Part shown: in pieces, positions 9,884 through 20,400 of the stretch
Numbering within the stretch: position 1 is the first letter of the stretch
Layout: each line of letters starts with the position of its first letter
Assembly: GCA_015499995.1 (NCBI GenBank)
Contig: JADNRV010000538.1
Span: forward strand, 1-25,738
Length of the DNA stretch: 25,738 bases
Reading direction: 5' to 3'
Source of the DNA: Flammula alnicola
Taxonomy: Eukaryota; Basidiomycota; Agaricomycetes; Agaricales; Strophariaceae
The notes under the pieces: generated by a model
Database searches by the model: none
What the model was told of the DNA's origin: nothing
Seen by the model: the letters and a program-made list of their open reading frames with translations, nothing else
Position numbers and translations under genes: made by a program

Positions 9884-11609
9884 CCACATGCATGCATGTC
9901 TCGGCGCATCGCCGCCTAAAAATTGTATGGGTGGAGATGACGCCTGCCGCGGCCTGTCATGTCCTCATTACCGTCCGAAAATATCATGGAAAGGACCACG
10001 TCCAGAGCGGAAAGAATCTGAAATGTGTGTACCGTAGTTGAAATTGGCATGGTGGAGTCTGTCTAAAATCGTCGGTGTTACCACGGCGATGAAGCACAGG
10101 CCTCTTCAGGCCGAAAGGGAATGTAAAAGATCATGACTTAGCTAAGTCCTTAGCAAAATGATAAGTCTGAACTTCGAGGTCCTGGGACGTTAGTGAGAAA
10201 GTAACAGTGAAATAAGGACCTAATTTTACCTGATCAATGTATCAACAGTTCCCGTACATACTGGCTGTCAAGGTCTGCGGGACGGACGTCGAATCAAAGA
10301 ATGGCAGACATGTTGAACATGTCGGAAAACAACGCGCTCGCGTCTCTGCGGCGTGGAAAACGATATTGGCGCGGGAATAGCTCGAGAAAGCGAAGGATAA
10401 CCGCCCAAGCCAAGGAGAATTCTTGACATCGGTAAATTTAGGTTCGGAAGGACCTGAGAAATATCTCTCGCGGAAAAGAGAGCTTTTTGCACACGGTTGC
10501 GGTATGAGTGCACTGAACGATAAACCGATGAGAGCCCGGCCCGTGAGATTGGAGTGGCGCAACATATATACTTATAATTCGTCGGAGAATGTGTGTATCT
10601 TCCGAAGTTTCGGGACCGCCGCTTCGCGAACTTGTGTCACGGAGAGCAAGCACAGTATCCGAGACCCGATTTCCCTAAAACGCCCAGTTCGATTGGTGAG
10701 AACTGCAGCAGCGCAGCCATCTTGGAAGCGAATTCGAATATATATCGAAGAACGAACACTTGCGATCATGCGGAAGGTCGCACTCCACATAAACTGCGGG
10801 CGAAGAGGCGAGGAGGCGAGCACGGCTTTGATAACTGGAACGAATTTTCATCGGGGCATTGTTGGACCAGGTGGAGTGGGATGTGGAAGACAACTTCCTT
10901 GTGAGCTTGAGGTTCAGTCGTTCTGGACGACAACTTCCTTGCGTCCGTAGTCTTGGGGCTTCAATTCCCTGGAATCAGATGCACCAACTCCAGAGAAAAG
11001 AGCACCATTCTGAAAGGCTTCAATCCACGATTGTCATCGATATCACAGTTCCTAAGGACCTAGGAGTCAGGGGTTTATCGATATCACTGGTTAACGTCCT
11101 CATACCGGAACAAACTGCACCAACGATCTTCGTTATGAGGCTTTCAGAAGTCCTTCCGCCTCGTGCCTCGCATCCCGGTGCGTCATGCAGAAGCCTCCAA
11201 AAAAGTTCAACTTCAAGAGAAGCCACGCGAGCAGATCATCGGCACAGTCCCGCGGCCTTTTGCTCTCCCGTTTGACTTATAAAGTGGCTGGTGGATAGTG
11301 TGGATGCCGTAGCATTGCAGGCAAATACTAGGAACTTCTGAGACCTAGGTCATCGCCATACAAACTTTAAATCGTGAAAAAGAGATGATATCAGTTGGCC
11401 ATTGTACATGACGCCTGAGCAGACAGAGGGTCACCGCATGGCTCTTGCGACAACCCATGGATGATCTTGGGGTGGAAGCATGCAAATCAAGTGCGAGGTT
11501 TGAAAAATAGCGGAGCAAGCTGCAGAAATGCTTCAAATGGCGTACACGCGATTTAGGCACATGACCTGATTCCCTTCTGATTATCATTCCGTTCCCAAAA
11601 TGAACTGGA
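9884..11609. other. Intergenic, about 1.7 kb, up to the transposon
   Basis: No recognisable gene on either strand. Overlapping open stretches at 10242-10950 have no supported start (the longest begins at TTG) and no family. Small structures are present: a perfect 14-bp palindrome GACTTAGCTAAGTC at 10135-10148, GACAACTTCCTTG twice between about 10880 and 10940, and ATCGATATCAC twice between about 11035 and 11090. Any of these may be chance. This stretch is the left flank of the hAT insertion. Confidence 0.4.
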
Positions 11610-11630
11610 TCCCAAGCTAGGGTTGCGGAA
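11610..11630 (+). repeat. Left target-site duplication and terminal inverted repeat of the hAT element
   Basis: TCCCAAGC at 11610-11617 is the target-site duplication. TAGGGTTGCGGAA at 11618-11630 is the terminal inverted repeat. Both have exact partners at 13028-13048. Confidence 0.9.
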
Positions 11631-12158
11631 CTTATGCCGACGAATTTACCGATCGCTGGCGGGTGCCGAGGATGCCGAGGGTCCACGTGACTCTCGATTT
11701 ACAAGGTCACGTGTGCGCTGCGCGCCTCCACCAACGCGGCGGGCAGCGCGCTCTCGACGCTCTTGCCTTGGGACGGACGGACGGATTGCCTTGGGACAGA
11801 CGGATTACGGATTGATGGCTCGGAGATAAGTACGAATAAAATGCTATGAATAAAACGCGCCCAAAAATAGTTTTTCTTCGACAGCGCTTTCGGCGCCTGT
11901 TGTTCGGGTCCTTCCCACCGCCTCTCGCGCGCCCTCCCCTGCCCCCTCTTCGATTAGACACTCGATTAGACACTTACAACACTTATACAGCTGATATAAA
12001 ATATATAATGGTTGTAAAATGCGATATACCCTTTGATATGACAAATGACATGAATGAATTGCATGAATGCCCTCAATAAGCTAAAATCACCCGGTTCGCT
12101 CATATAAGTATTGTTCTGGCAGCATAAGTAGTCATAAGAACTTATTTTCGAACAATTT

Positions 12159-12183
12159 ACCGTAAATCAGCTCGATTTACGGT
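12159..12183. repeat. Short perfect inverted repeat inside the hAT element
   Basis: ACCGTAAATC (12159-12168) and GATTTACGGT (12174-12183) are perfect reverse complements separated by AGCTC. Both arms contain the GTAAAT/ATTTAC core repeated across the element, so this may be a paired protein-binding site or a cruciform-prone site. Confidence 0.8.
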
Positions 12184-12971
12184 CAATTTACAGCGAACCC
12201 GAGCTGGTTCACGACCCCATTTGCTTATTTTCAATTCCTCAGAGGTCCCTTGACCCTGTCAGGGCCCTGTTCGGCTCATGAACGCACAGCTGTCAGGTGC
12301 CGAAACCATGTAAAAAAGGTGCAGAGGGGTTTCCTTGAGGCCTCTGTGCTTGCAAAATTCTCTGCAATAAATTTTTGTACTTTAATTTACAGGCATCTGA
12401 AGCAGGCATCTGAAGCTGAAAACCTCGAAAATGGCTTGTTTCCGAGGCTCAAAATTCCAAAATTTGCCTCACAATGTACTTTACTATTTCGCGGCACGTC
12501 TTGCCAAGCCGAAAATGACATTCTCGCATTTCCCTTTCGAGTTTCGTGGGTTCTCGCATCAGGGTTACACATGTCACGTGCCAGGCGTAAATCCAGGCGT
12601 AAATCCATCAAAATAACCCTACTTATTCCTCGACCTACATGTAACTATGTAATTTACAAAGTCCGCAATTTTCGACGGCATGTAATGTAATTTACATCGT
12701 AATTTACAAGCCTGTATTTTCCCACGCTTAAAACATGTGACTCCGCCTGCTGGCTGCAGAAATCCCAATCTGATAAGGTTACCGTGCTCCAACCGCGCTC
12801 GAACCACTCCCAACGTCGCTCGCCGAGCTCGAAAGTACTCAGCCTCATCCTGTATAGATGTAACGTTGATGTAACGCGTAACACGCCGCCATAGGCCTTT
12901 GCCACAAAATAAATCACGTGAGAATTTTATGCATAAAATGCAAGGCCGATTTCTGGACTTGCATAAAATAG

Positions 12972-12991
12972 GTAATTTACATGTAAATTAC
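12972..12991. repeat. Perfect 20-bp palindrome near the right end of the hAT element
   Basis: GTAATTTACATGTAAATTAC equals its own reverse complement. It lies about 50-70 bp inside the right terminus, in the subterminal zone where hAT transposases are known to bind repeated short motifs. Half-sites GTAATTTAC recur at about 12649, 12688 and 12700. Confidence 0.9.
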
Positions 12992-13027
12992 ATTGTAACT
13001 TACACTTGGGAACTTATTCGGAGTTTT

Positions 13028-13048
13028 TTCCGCAACCCTATCCCAAGC
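13028..13048 (-). repeat. Right terminal inverted repeat and target-site duplication of the hAT element
   Basis: TTCCGCAACCCTA (13028-13040) is the exact reverse complement of the left terminus. It is followed immediately by the second copy of the 8-bp duplication TCCCAAGC (13041-13048). Confidence 0.9.
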
Positions 13049-15971
13049 ACCTTTTCCTTTGTTTTCTTTGACCACTTCTTGAACCACATCATAAGATCAG
13101 CCTCGGTACTTCTTCGCTATTGTCTTCATAGGCAGCCTACTATTTGCCTTTCCCAGCAGTTGCCCGACGCCCATTGCCTTTATTCAGATGCCACGCACAG
13201 CGACGATAAGCTCCATGCATGTGATGAAGGCGGAATGAACCTTGAGGCCCGATTCAGAGGCCTCGTGGTGGTTTACTTCAACCCTTACAACTGAGGCAGC
13301 AATCTGCAGGGCCTATCATGGGCACATAGCAACATATCTGGGAATTTTAGGTATCTGTACCTACACGAGTATTGGAACGATAAGCCTTAACATTCGGACT
13401 CAGTCGTTAAAGCTAAAGCTTAATCGATAAGAAAGCCCTTCTAGTTTTGGCACCAACGGTCTCAGGATGGACACTGCATCCTCAGGAATATCTATCCATG
13501 GGACTTAGAATCACTTTGCGCACTGCTTTCCTCGAGGTCTTCCAGTAAACTGCTGCGGTCCAACTAGACTATCTGGTGCATAGAAATCTCAATTATGTCA
13601 CGCCGAAGGACCGAGGTTACTTATCCTAACGTCGTTATCCTCTTTATGTCTTGGGGTCGGATCCTGGCTTCACGAGTTCCATACTATAGTCCAAAGGTTT
13701 GTTAAACCTCGCTCTAGTGCCGCGTTCGATATCTTTGACAACACTCTTCGTCGTGAAATGATCTCACAGAAGGTCACACGATCTTCGATTTTTTGCTATC
13801 ATGGTGTTCGAATATCTAATAGGAAGCTCAGCAAGCAAAATGCAATTTATATCTCAAAGACGACAGGAGGCGAGGCTGGAACAAGAGGCAAAATGAACAC
13901 TGCGTCTGTAAGCCTGATATGCGCCAAAGTCTGGCCATCGAAAGCTGTATATCCTGCATGTCAATGGACATTCACACTCGAAGATGTCTCGCGCCATGTC
14001 GATACACTGCTGATAGATTCCAGAGGCATTCCTAACCTCCTTCCCATGCGATTATTATACTAACTTCGCAATGCGGATGATTATTCGTCGCCCCGACGAA
14101 CAAGGTCTCCGGAAATTCAAACATGAGGCTGATGAAGAAACGTGCGGAAGAGTTCACTGAATGCTTCTTGCTTAAGTTATTCTGCTCCTCTGATTTCGCA
14201 TCTTGTTATCTACTTATCGACCTCGTACTTTTACGATAGGGATTGGCTTCTTCAAAGATACATTTCTTGATGACGCTCGGCGAAAGTCGAAAACAACCGA
14301 CTGAACGGAGAGGAGAGTAATTGCGCTTTTCAACCCCTCATGAAAGCCGTGTCCTTTTGGGAGAGAATTCTCTTTTGTTCTCTGCCGCAACTTTTTCACG
14401 CCATCGCGACCCAGCAAGGTCTCCGAGTCCCGACACAGGTCAGGACCCATGGCCATCGGTCAATCTCACGTTGAATTCGGGGGCCTAGCAACCAGAACGA
14501 AAGGGTTTACGCTTACCGCTAGGCCCCATCACGCCAATGTCTAACGTCGAAAATGTCCATACATAGTTTGCGTACTCTGAGTGAGAAGGTAAGAAAATCT
14601 ATCTCATTGAAATTATCATCAGAGGCAATTGTTCGTTGAGGAAATTCTAGTTGCAAATCGATAGAAATACAGACTTGGATTGGTTTTCCGTGACATTCCG
14701 TCTGCCTCAGATGTTTTGGACTTCGGATATGTTCTTTTCTGGTCAACCCAAGTTAGTATTGCGTTATTTTCCAGAAATTTCGTCAAGGCATGCGTCAATT
14801 ACCTCACGGGGTGATCTCGAGACCCTGCATCACTCGGACCGTAGATAGGAAGGGAGGAGTGAACATTATCGCATTTTTAATGGAGGGTATGCCTGAGTGT
14901 GCGCGATTCACCACTAGATTAAGGCTGTTTTTACCATCTTGAAGCCAATTTCTGAGTTCTCACTGGTGAATGAATTTGTTGGAAATGGAGAAGCAGCCTC
15001 CCATGTTCTGAACTTCGTGATATTATAATACCTTCATGGACGCTAACCTAAATGGACTTGACAAGGGAAACACACACATGATTGTGGTTCCCTGGCCGAC
15101 TTCACGGTCGTTCTGTGAGATACGCCCACCTTCCGGATTTATAGATGGTTTATTGGGATTTGACATGTGATGGAGCTGTGCCCACCAAACGCACAAGGAG
15201 AGGGATTTCGGAAAGCATGCGTTCCCGTTGCCCTCCCAATTCACTGATCCATTCTGGTTATATTGTTTCTCCAGCGTTGCTCGGGAACGGATATGTAGCT
15301 GGTGCCCATGCCTAATGTTAATATCGTTTCATCAATTATTGATCTTTACAGAGCAAGGCTTGAATTTGACGCTTAAGCTCAATCCGTCGCTTCAGGAGAT
15401 TGCTTCCGCTCTTTGCTATCTGGTTATCTCCTTGGCAAGGAGGTTAACTCTGGTTAACTTCTTCCTATAGCAGGAGTAGGATTCAGAAAGAAAATACTGG
15501 AACGTGGCAGCGGCAGTAGATTTCATCTGATTTTCATTGTACCGAGCCTGGGTCCTCAAGCTTCAAGGCCTCAAGAGAGAACCAACTTGTTCCGGTACAC
15601 GAGTCTCTGGAGGTCCTCATTTCGAGCTCGAACCTCGAGGCTTCAGATTGGTCTCCGAATCTGGACAAGAAATGATTGTGGTGATTTCGACATCGCTAAG
15701 TGCCACTTCCAAGTTCCCAGTTCCTATCGAATTCCAACGGGCGCCAAAGTGTATGAACGGCAACAACTTCCCGGCCTGCCTAGCCTCCATAGATCATTTG
15801 TTAAATTTATCCAACCTTCAAGCATTTCGTGGACGGTGGACCTCGGATCCTCATTTGAAATTCCAAATACATCCACCAAGTTGGTCGATCATCGATGCAA
15901 CAATATAATTAATCAAGTCACAATCATCATAATACGTGAGGCCTTGAGGCCTTGCCAATGCGCAAGTAGTG
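13049..15971. other. Intergenic, about 2.9 kb
   Basis: No protein gene can be supported. Short frames exist (for example plus 13758-14063, minus 14214-14456, 14519-14746 and 15023-15244) without recognisable families. A minus-strand stretch near 14,515-14,580 reads LDIGVMGPSG next to a GTAAGC donor-like site, but no continuation with a nucleotide-binding GKS/T follows. A perfect 10-bp hairpin lies at 14480-14527. CAAGGCCTCAAG (15564-15575) recurs inverted at 15943-15954. Confidence 0.4.
14480..14527. repeat. Inverted repeat, 10-bp stem, 28-nt loop
   Basis: GGGGCCTAGC at 14480-14489 pairs perfectly with GCTAGGCCCC at 14518-14527. No T-run follows, and it does not fold as a tRNA. It could be incidental or a small transposon footprint. 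Confidence 0.6.
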
Positions 15972-16059
15972 TTACAGCTGTTTCCCAAAACCTTGTCATT
16001 CACTTGAGGACCCCATCAGTGTTCGCAAAAAAAGACAAGGTTTTGGGAAACAGCTGTAA
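15972..16059. repeat. Perfect 26-bp inverted repeat with 36-nt loop (hairpin)
   Basis: The left arm 15972-15997 (starting TTACAGCTGTTTCCC, ending AACCTTGTC) and right arm 16034-16059 (starting GACAAGGTT, ending GGGAAACAGCTGTAA) are exact reverse complements. The spacer at 15998-16033 ends in a run of A residues. A transcript from either strand would fold into an uninterrupted 26-bp duplex. There is no target duplication, so it does not look like a simple miniature transposon. It could be a source of small RNA, a recent fold-back duplication, or a protein-binding site. Confidence 0.9.
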
Positions 16060-17493
16060 AGGATTCAAGCCCCAGGTACGCACTGGTAGCATTGCAATTA
16101 GCCTATACCTCCGGGCTGTAGGATCTTGTACCTCTCAAATATCGCGTGTTCGGCGCATCGTTGAACCCCCCACAATTCATCGATATTCATCCCAGTGCGG
16201 CCCAGACCACCCTTTCACCTTCTCGAATCTCGAGTCACGATCATATAAATATCCAATACATACCATCTCTAGAGCTCATCTACCCATCCGAAGACGTAGG
16301 GTTAATATTCAGTGTTTATTGCTTCTTTTATCTTTCATTTTTTTCCAGCTACAATTTAAGATAGAGAGTAAACGACAAAAAGGAGCGCCTACGAGGAAAG
16401 AAGATAAGGCAGTAGAGGAAGATCCTATCCGTACAATAAATAGTTCGGGTTTATCCTATGTTGGGTGATCGGGCAGTGTGCCATGTAGGGTAATCATGAA
16501 GCGAGACGCGGCATACTGTAGAGTCGAAGATGAGGATTATAATGATACACCGAAGGGACTGGGTCCAGAGATACACGCAAGGGATAGCGGCAATAGCACG
16601 AGATTATATGTTGGTTTATATTGATACATCTTGGCCGAGCGACCGAGCCGAATTGAAATGATTATGAAATGAGTGTGGGCGCTTTGTTGCGTCGATGTAG
16701 ATTGAGGTCCAGATGGGTTCCAGGTAGTGATAGTAGTTTGTGCAGAGGAAAGGATTGTGGTATACCGGTGCCGAGATTAAACGGGGTATGGTTTAGTGAT
16801 TTGTTCATCTTCGGAAAGGACCGTGCGGTGGAAGGCGTGCCATGTCCGGATGCGAAGGAGGGCAGCAAATGAGTGTGATAATCTGGATGAGTCGGTGCTT
16901 GGGTGTGATGCTTTGTGCGTGCGTGCTGAGCATGTGTTGTGAGATGGGATAATGGTAGGATAAAGCCGAGGGAGGATCGAGTAAAATGAACAAACAGAAG
17001 ATCGAAAAAGATAGCAATGTGACAAGTCTAGAGAAGAAAAAGGAAATGGCCAGAAGCGGCGAGAATGCTAGAGAAATATGTATACACAATAAAAGCATGG
17101 ACAAGCAACGGAAACGAGGAAAACGAGAGCGAAAGGAAGAGAAAAAACAAATGCGGATGATGCGATGCTTTTAGGTCGCGTGCAGCGACCGATGATAAGA
17201 TGCCAGCAAATGACGTTGAAGTAATGGTGCATTAGTCGACGATGGGTGGTTGAAAATAAACGATGGATGGATAATGCGTATGAGGGGTGAAGTAAATAGA
17301 TGACGAAAATGATGGATGAAATGATAGCTTTTGTTGCTGATGCATGATTGGAGGTTGGCGTTGATTTCTATGTTCGAAAATAATGCGATTCTATTCTTGT
17401 TTTGATTCTGGGATTCTTCGTTCCGTACCGAGGAACTTTTGATGGAGTCGATTCGAGAGCCTGAGAGAGCCAGACTGCAAAGGCCAAAAAGAA
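16060..17493. other. Region downstream of the RRM gene; no gene assigned
   Basis: It lies 3' of the large minus-strand gene and may carry its 3' UTR, though no clear minus-strand AATAAA was found close to the stop. On the plus strand a TATA-box-like TATAAATATCC sits at about 16245-16255, but no convincing gene follows it. The 293-codon open frame through 15587-16468 starts at TTG and runs through the hairpin. Purine-rich sequence on the plus strand at about 16985-17160 is low complexity. Confidence 0.4.
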
Positions 17494-20400
17494 CTATAGC
17501 GGCTTCTTTTTGGTGTACCAGGACAGCAAAACACTGCCTGCTCCTTTGATGTAGACCTGCGCTTGGACGCGACAGACCTGTTAAATCAATCAATCAATCA
17601 AAAGGTCAGCTATCAGTTACCAGTTGGTCGAGTCATAGAGTATCAAACAAAAATAGCGGCGGCATATAAAAGAGGTGAACAATGGGTGAAGGTGTCTGTC
17701 GAGTCTGTCGTAGACCAACCAACCACAGCCACACCCATTGTTCAATGAATCACATATGTCGCATCAATTCAACAACCCGACAATCGAGACATCGAGGATG
17801 CCCTATCACGGAGGCTTCAACTTCTCGCAACCATCGGTTACTGACCGGCTGACAGTTGACGAGGAAGTAGACGGAAGTAGACACGAGGAAGTAGACACGA
17901 GGACGACAGAGAGAGGTAGAATAGATAAAGATAGATGTCGGGTCGCACCCATCCACATCCACCCCGATTTATAAAGGGCAAATGCCACGCAACAGGAAAA
18001 GAGAACAAGAACGGTAAGAGAACGTACCGTCTCAGCTACGCTCGCCTTCCTGAAATCGACATACAAGGACCCATTCGGCGCCCTCCTCATCTCTCTTACT
18101 TCGCCGAATGCCTGCAAAGAAAAACAAAATCAGTTATGATCCCACATGCCATGACACGAGACACATAAACGCACCTCGCACCAGCTCTTAACAGCCTCAT
18201 ACCCCCTCACGTCCTCTGGGCCCACACCACTAATAACGAGCTTTCGTTTGGGCTGCTTCTTCTTTCCCAACAACCCGCCTGGCGTAAATACCCCGCCACT
18301 GTCTCTATGAGTCCCACTGAGCGACAGCGACGCCGTAGGCGAATGCGATGGCGAGCGATTCGAGTGCGACATTCCCAATGGCGTTGGAGGCGGAGGCAAG
18401 ACACCGGCGCTGGAATTGGCACTCGAACTGGGAATGGATAGAGATAACGGACCAGCAGATAGGGGTGTAGTCGGATAAGACGACAATGGGCTGTTGTTAC
18501 CGCTGTTGTTGTTCGACGACGACCCAACGAGGCCCATGCGCTCGACGAACCCTCTAAATCCACTACCTTTACCCGACTTGGCGCTGGGTAGGGGTGGCGC
18601 AAAGTTGGACGTAGACGCAGAGGCTGGCGGAGAAGCTGGAGCCGAAGGACGCAGATTCCCAAGACTCGACATGGTCTTCAGCCTCTGTCGCTGTTCCAAG
18701 GCCGATTCAAGTCCTTGAGCCTGTGCAAGCGGAGCATGCGTCGGCGGCGACAGAGCCATCAAAGCGTTTTCCACCTTTATAACGGTCGTCGAGGGTTGCA
18801 AGGATAGCGTTTGCTGCTTTGCATACATCTCGGCCTCCGCGTCCATCCGAACTCTTGCCCAGCGCTCCTCATGCGCCCTCTCTCGCCTAATCCTCTCCAT
18901 GTCCCGATCCTCCACCCCATAATCTTCCTCTTCGTTCTCCTCTTCGTCCTCCTCCTCGATATCCGTCGAAGCAATCGAAGAAGGCGTTGGTGGGAAGCTA
19001 TCATCGACAGCAAAAGATGGACCGCGGTAGTGTGTCGACATCTGCGTCTGGATGTGCATCGGCGTCCTCCTAATCTGCGTCTGAGAAAGTGGGGTCTTCA
19101 TCCCAAGTGGCCCAAGAACAGAGGCAGAAGCAGACTTGTGGAGCACGGGTCTCCTCGTTCCATTCGCGTTGAAACCGGCAGGAGCATGGACATTGACAAA
19201 CGAGTCGTTGGTTGAATCGCTTCCTGATCCAGAGGCAGACGAGAGCATAAGCAAATCTGCGGCACTGTTCGACCGGCCACGCATGCCTAGGGGCAAAGTC
19301 TCCGCTCTCTCCCAACCCATCTCTGGCTGCATGCCGGCGTCCATCCTCGTATGTGCATTAACAATAGTGGAACCCGCGCCGAAAGCCATGGCCCCCTCCG
19401 AGTAGGCCTTGCCCAACGGCAAAGGGACAGTCGGGCTACGCAGACGCGTGATTTTGGGGGAGCTCGGGATGCTCTTCGAGGCGAGGGCTTTGCCGTTGCT
19501 GGAACTAGGCTGAGGGTCCCACACACCGCGTACCGCACCCGCGACCTCCACATCCACCACCTCCGCACCTTCCATCTCATTGTCTCGGCTCTTTGCCCTC
19601 CTCGGCCCCGAATCCACGATTACAGGCGAAGGCAGCAGCCCACTTGGTACAGCAGGCGTTGACGGCAGAGGCGGTACCCCAGCAGCAGCGGTAGGAGACC
19701 CGACTCCGACACCCGAGAGTCTAGAGATGAACGACGCGAGTCTGCCCCGTTTCTTCTCCTTGCCGTCTTTGTCTTTGCCTGTCATTGTCGTCGTTGGAGA
19801 TGCTGTCGGGCCTGCAGGCGCCAAGATCATAGAGTCTCTGTCTTCCGCCCTGTCTTGAACACCACCTGCCTCGCCACCGCCGAGGCTGAAAGGCGACGCG
19901 AAACTCTTCCTCTTCCTCTCCTTGTCCTTGTCCTTCTTCCCACCAACAGGCTCCTCCATAGTTGAACTGGTCATACTCCATCTCGACATCGAGCGCATCA
20001 TCGGCGGGCGCTCCGCCTGTTCCAGAGGAGCAGAGCCATACCCATACGGCTCGTCGTCCAGCCCAGAAGGGAACTCCACCCCCCTAAACTCCTCCATCCG
20101 ATCCTCCAGCTTCAGCCCGCGCAGGAGCTGCAGCCTCTCGATCTCTTCTTCGTGCGTTATCCCCTCTCCTTCGCCTCCAACAAGCCCTTCAACTTCAACA
20201 TTCTCCACAAACCCTCCATCCACCTCATCCTCCAAGCCCAACCCCTCCTCAAGCATCGCCACATCAGTTTCACCTCTAGCAATGCCCGCAACGCCCATAC
20301 CCAGATCCAAAGGCGGCGCAGGCGGCGGCCTCGTCGGACGCGTCCCAGCCACAGGCAGCGGCATCTGGATAGGAACAGGGATAGACATCGGGCGCGCAAT

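Larger units (their letters stand above)
11618..13040. mobile_element. Non-autonomous hAT-type DNA transposon, 1423 bp
   Basis: The element starts TAGGGTTGCGGAA (11618-11630) and ends with its exact reverse complement TTCCGCAACCCTA (13028-13040). It is flanked on both sides by the identical 8-mer TCCCAAGC (11610-11617 and 13041-13048). An 8-bp target duplication with short inverted ends beginning T/C-A-G-G-G is the known hallmark of the hAT superfamily. The interior has no ORF resembling a transposase (no DDE/hATC signature seen), so movement would need a transposase supplied in trans. The interior is rich in ATTTAC/GTAAAT motifs, including the perfect 20-bp palindrome at 12972-12991 and a 10-bp stem at 12159-12168/12174-12183. 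It also has four CACGTG boxes (11684, 11708, 12575, 12915) and a GC-rich block at about 11705-11960. The intact duplication and ends suggest a fairly recent insertion. Confidence 0.88.

Noticed and set aside
14460..14580. Minus-strand LDIGVMGPSG resembling the start of a P-loop of fungal G-domain proteins, next to a GTAAGC donor
   Set aside because: No acceptor downstream restores the needed G-K-S/T, and the following sequence shows no other G-domain motif. Probably chance, at best a decayed fragment.
15972..16059. Hairpin as a miniature transposon with 26-bp terminal repeats
   Set aside because: The flanks (GTAGTG on the left, AGGATT on the right) show no target-site duplication, so it is kept only as an inverted repeat.
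15587..16468. 293-codon plus-strand open frame
   Set aside because: It begins at TTG, runs straight through the perfect hairpin, has no recognisable domain, and overlaps another open frame. Possible but unsupported as a gene.
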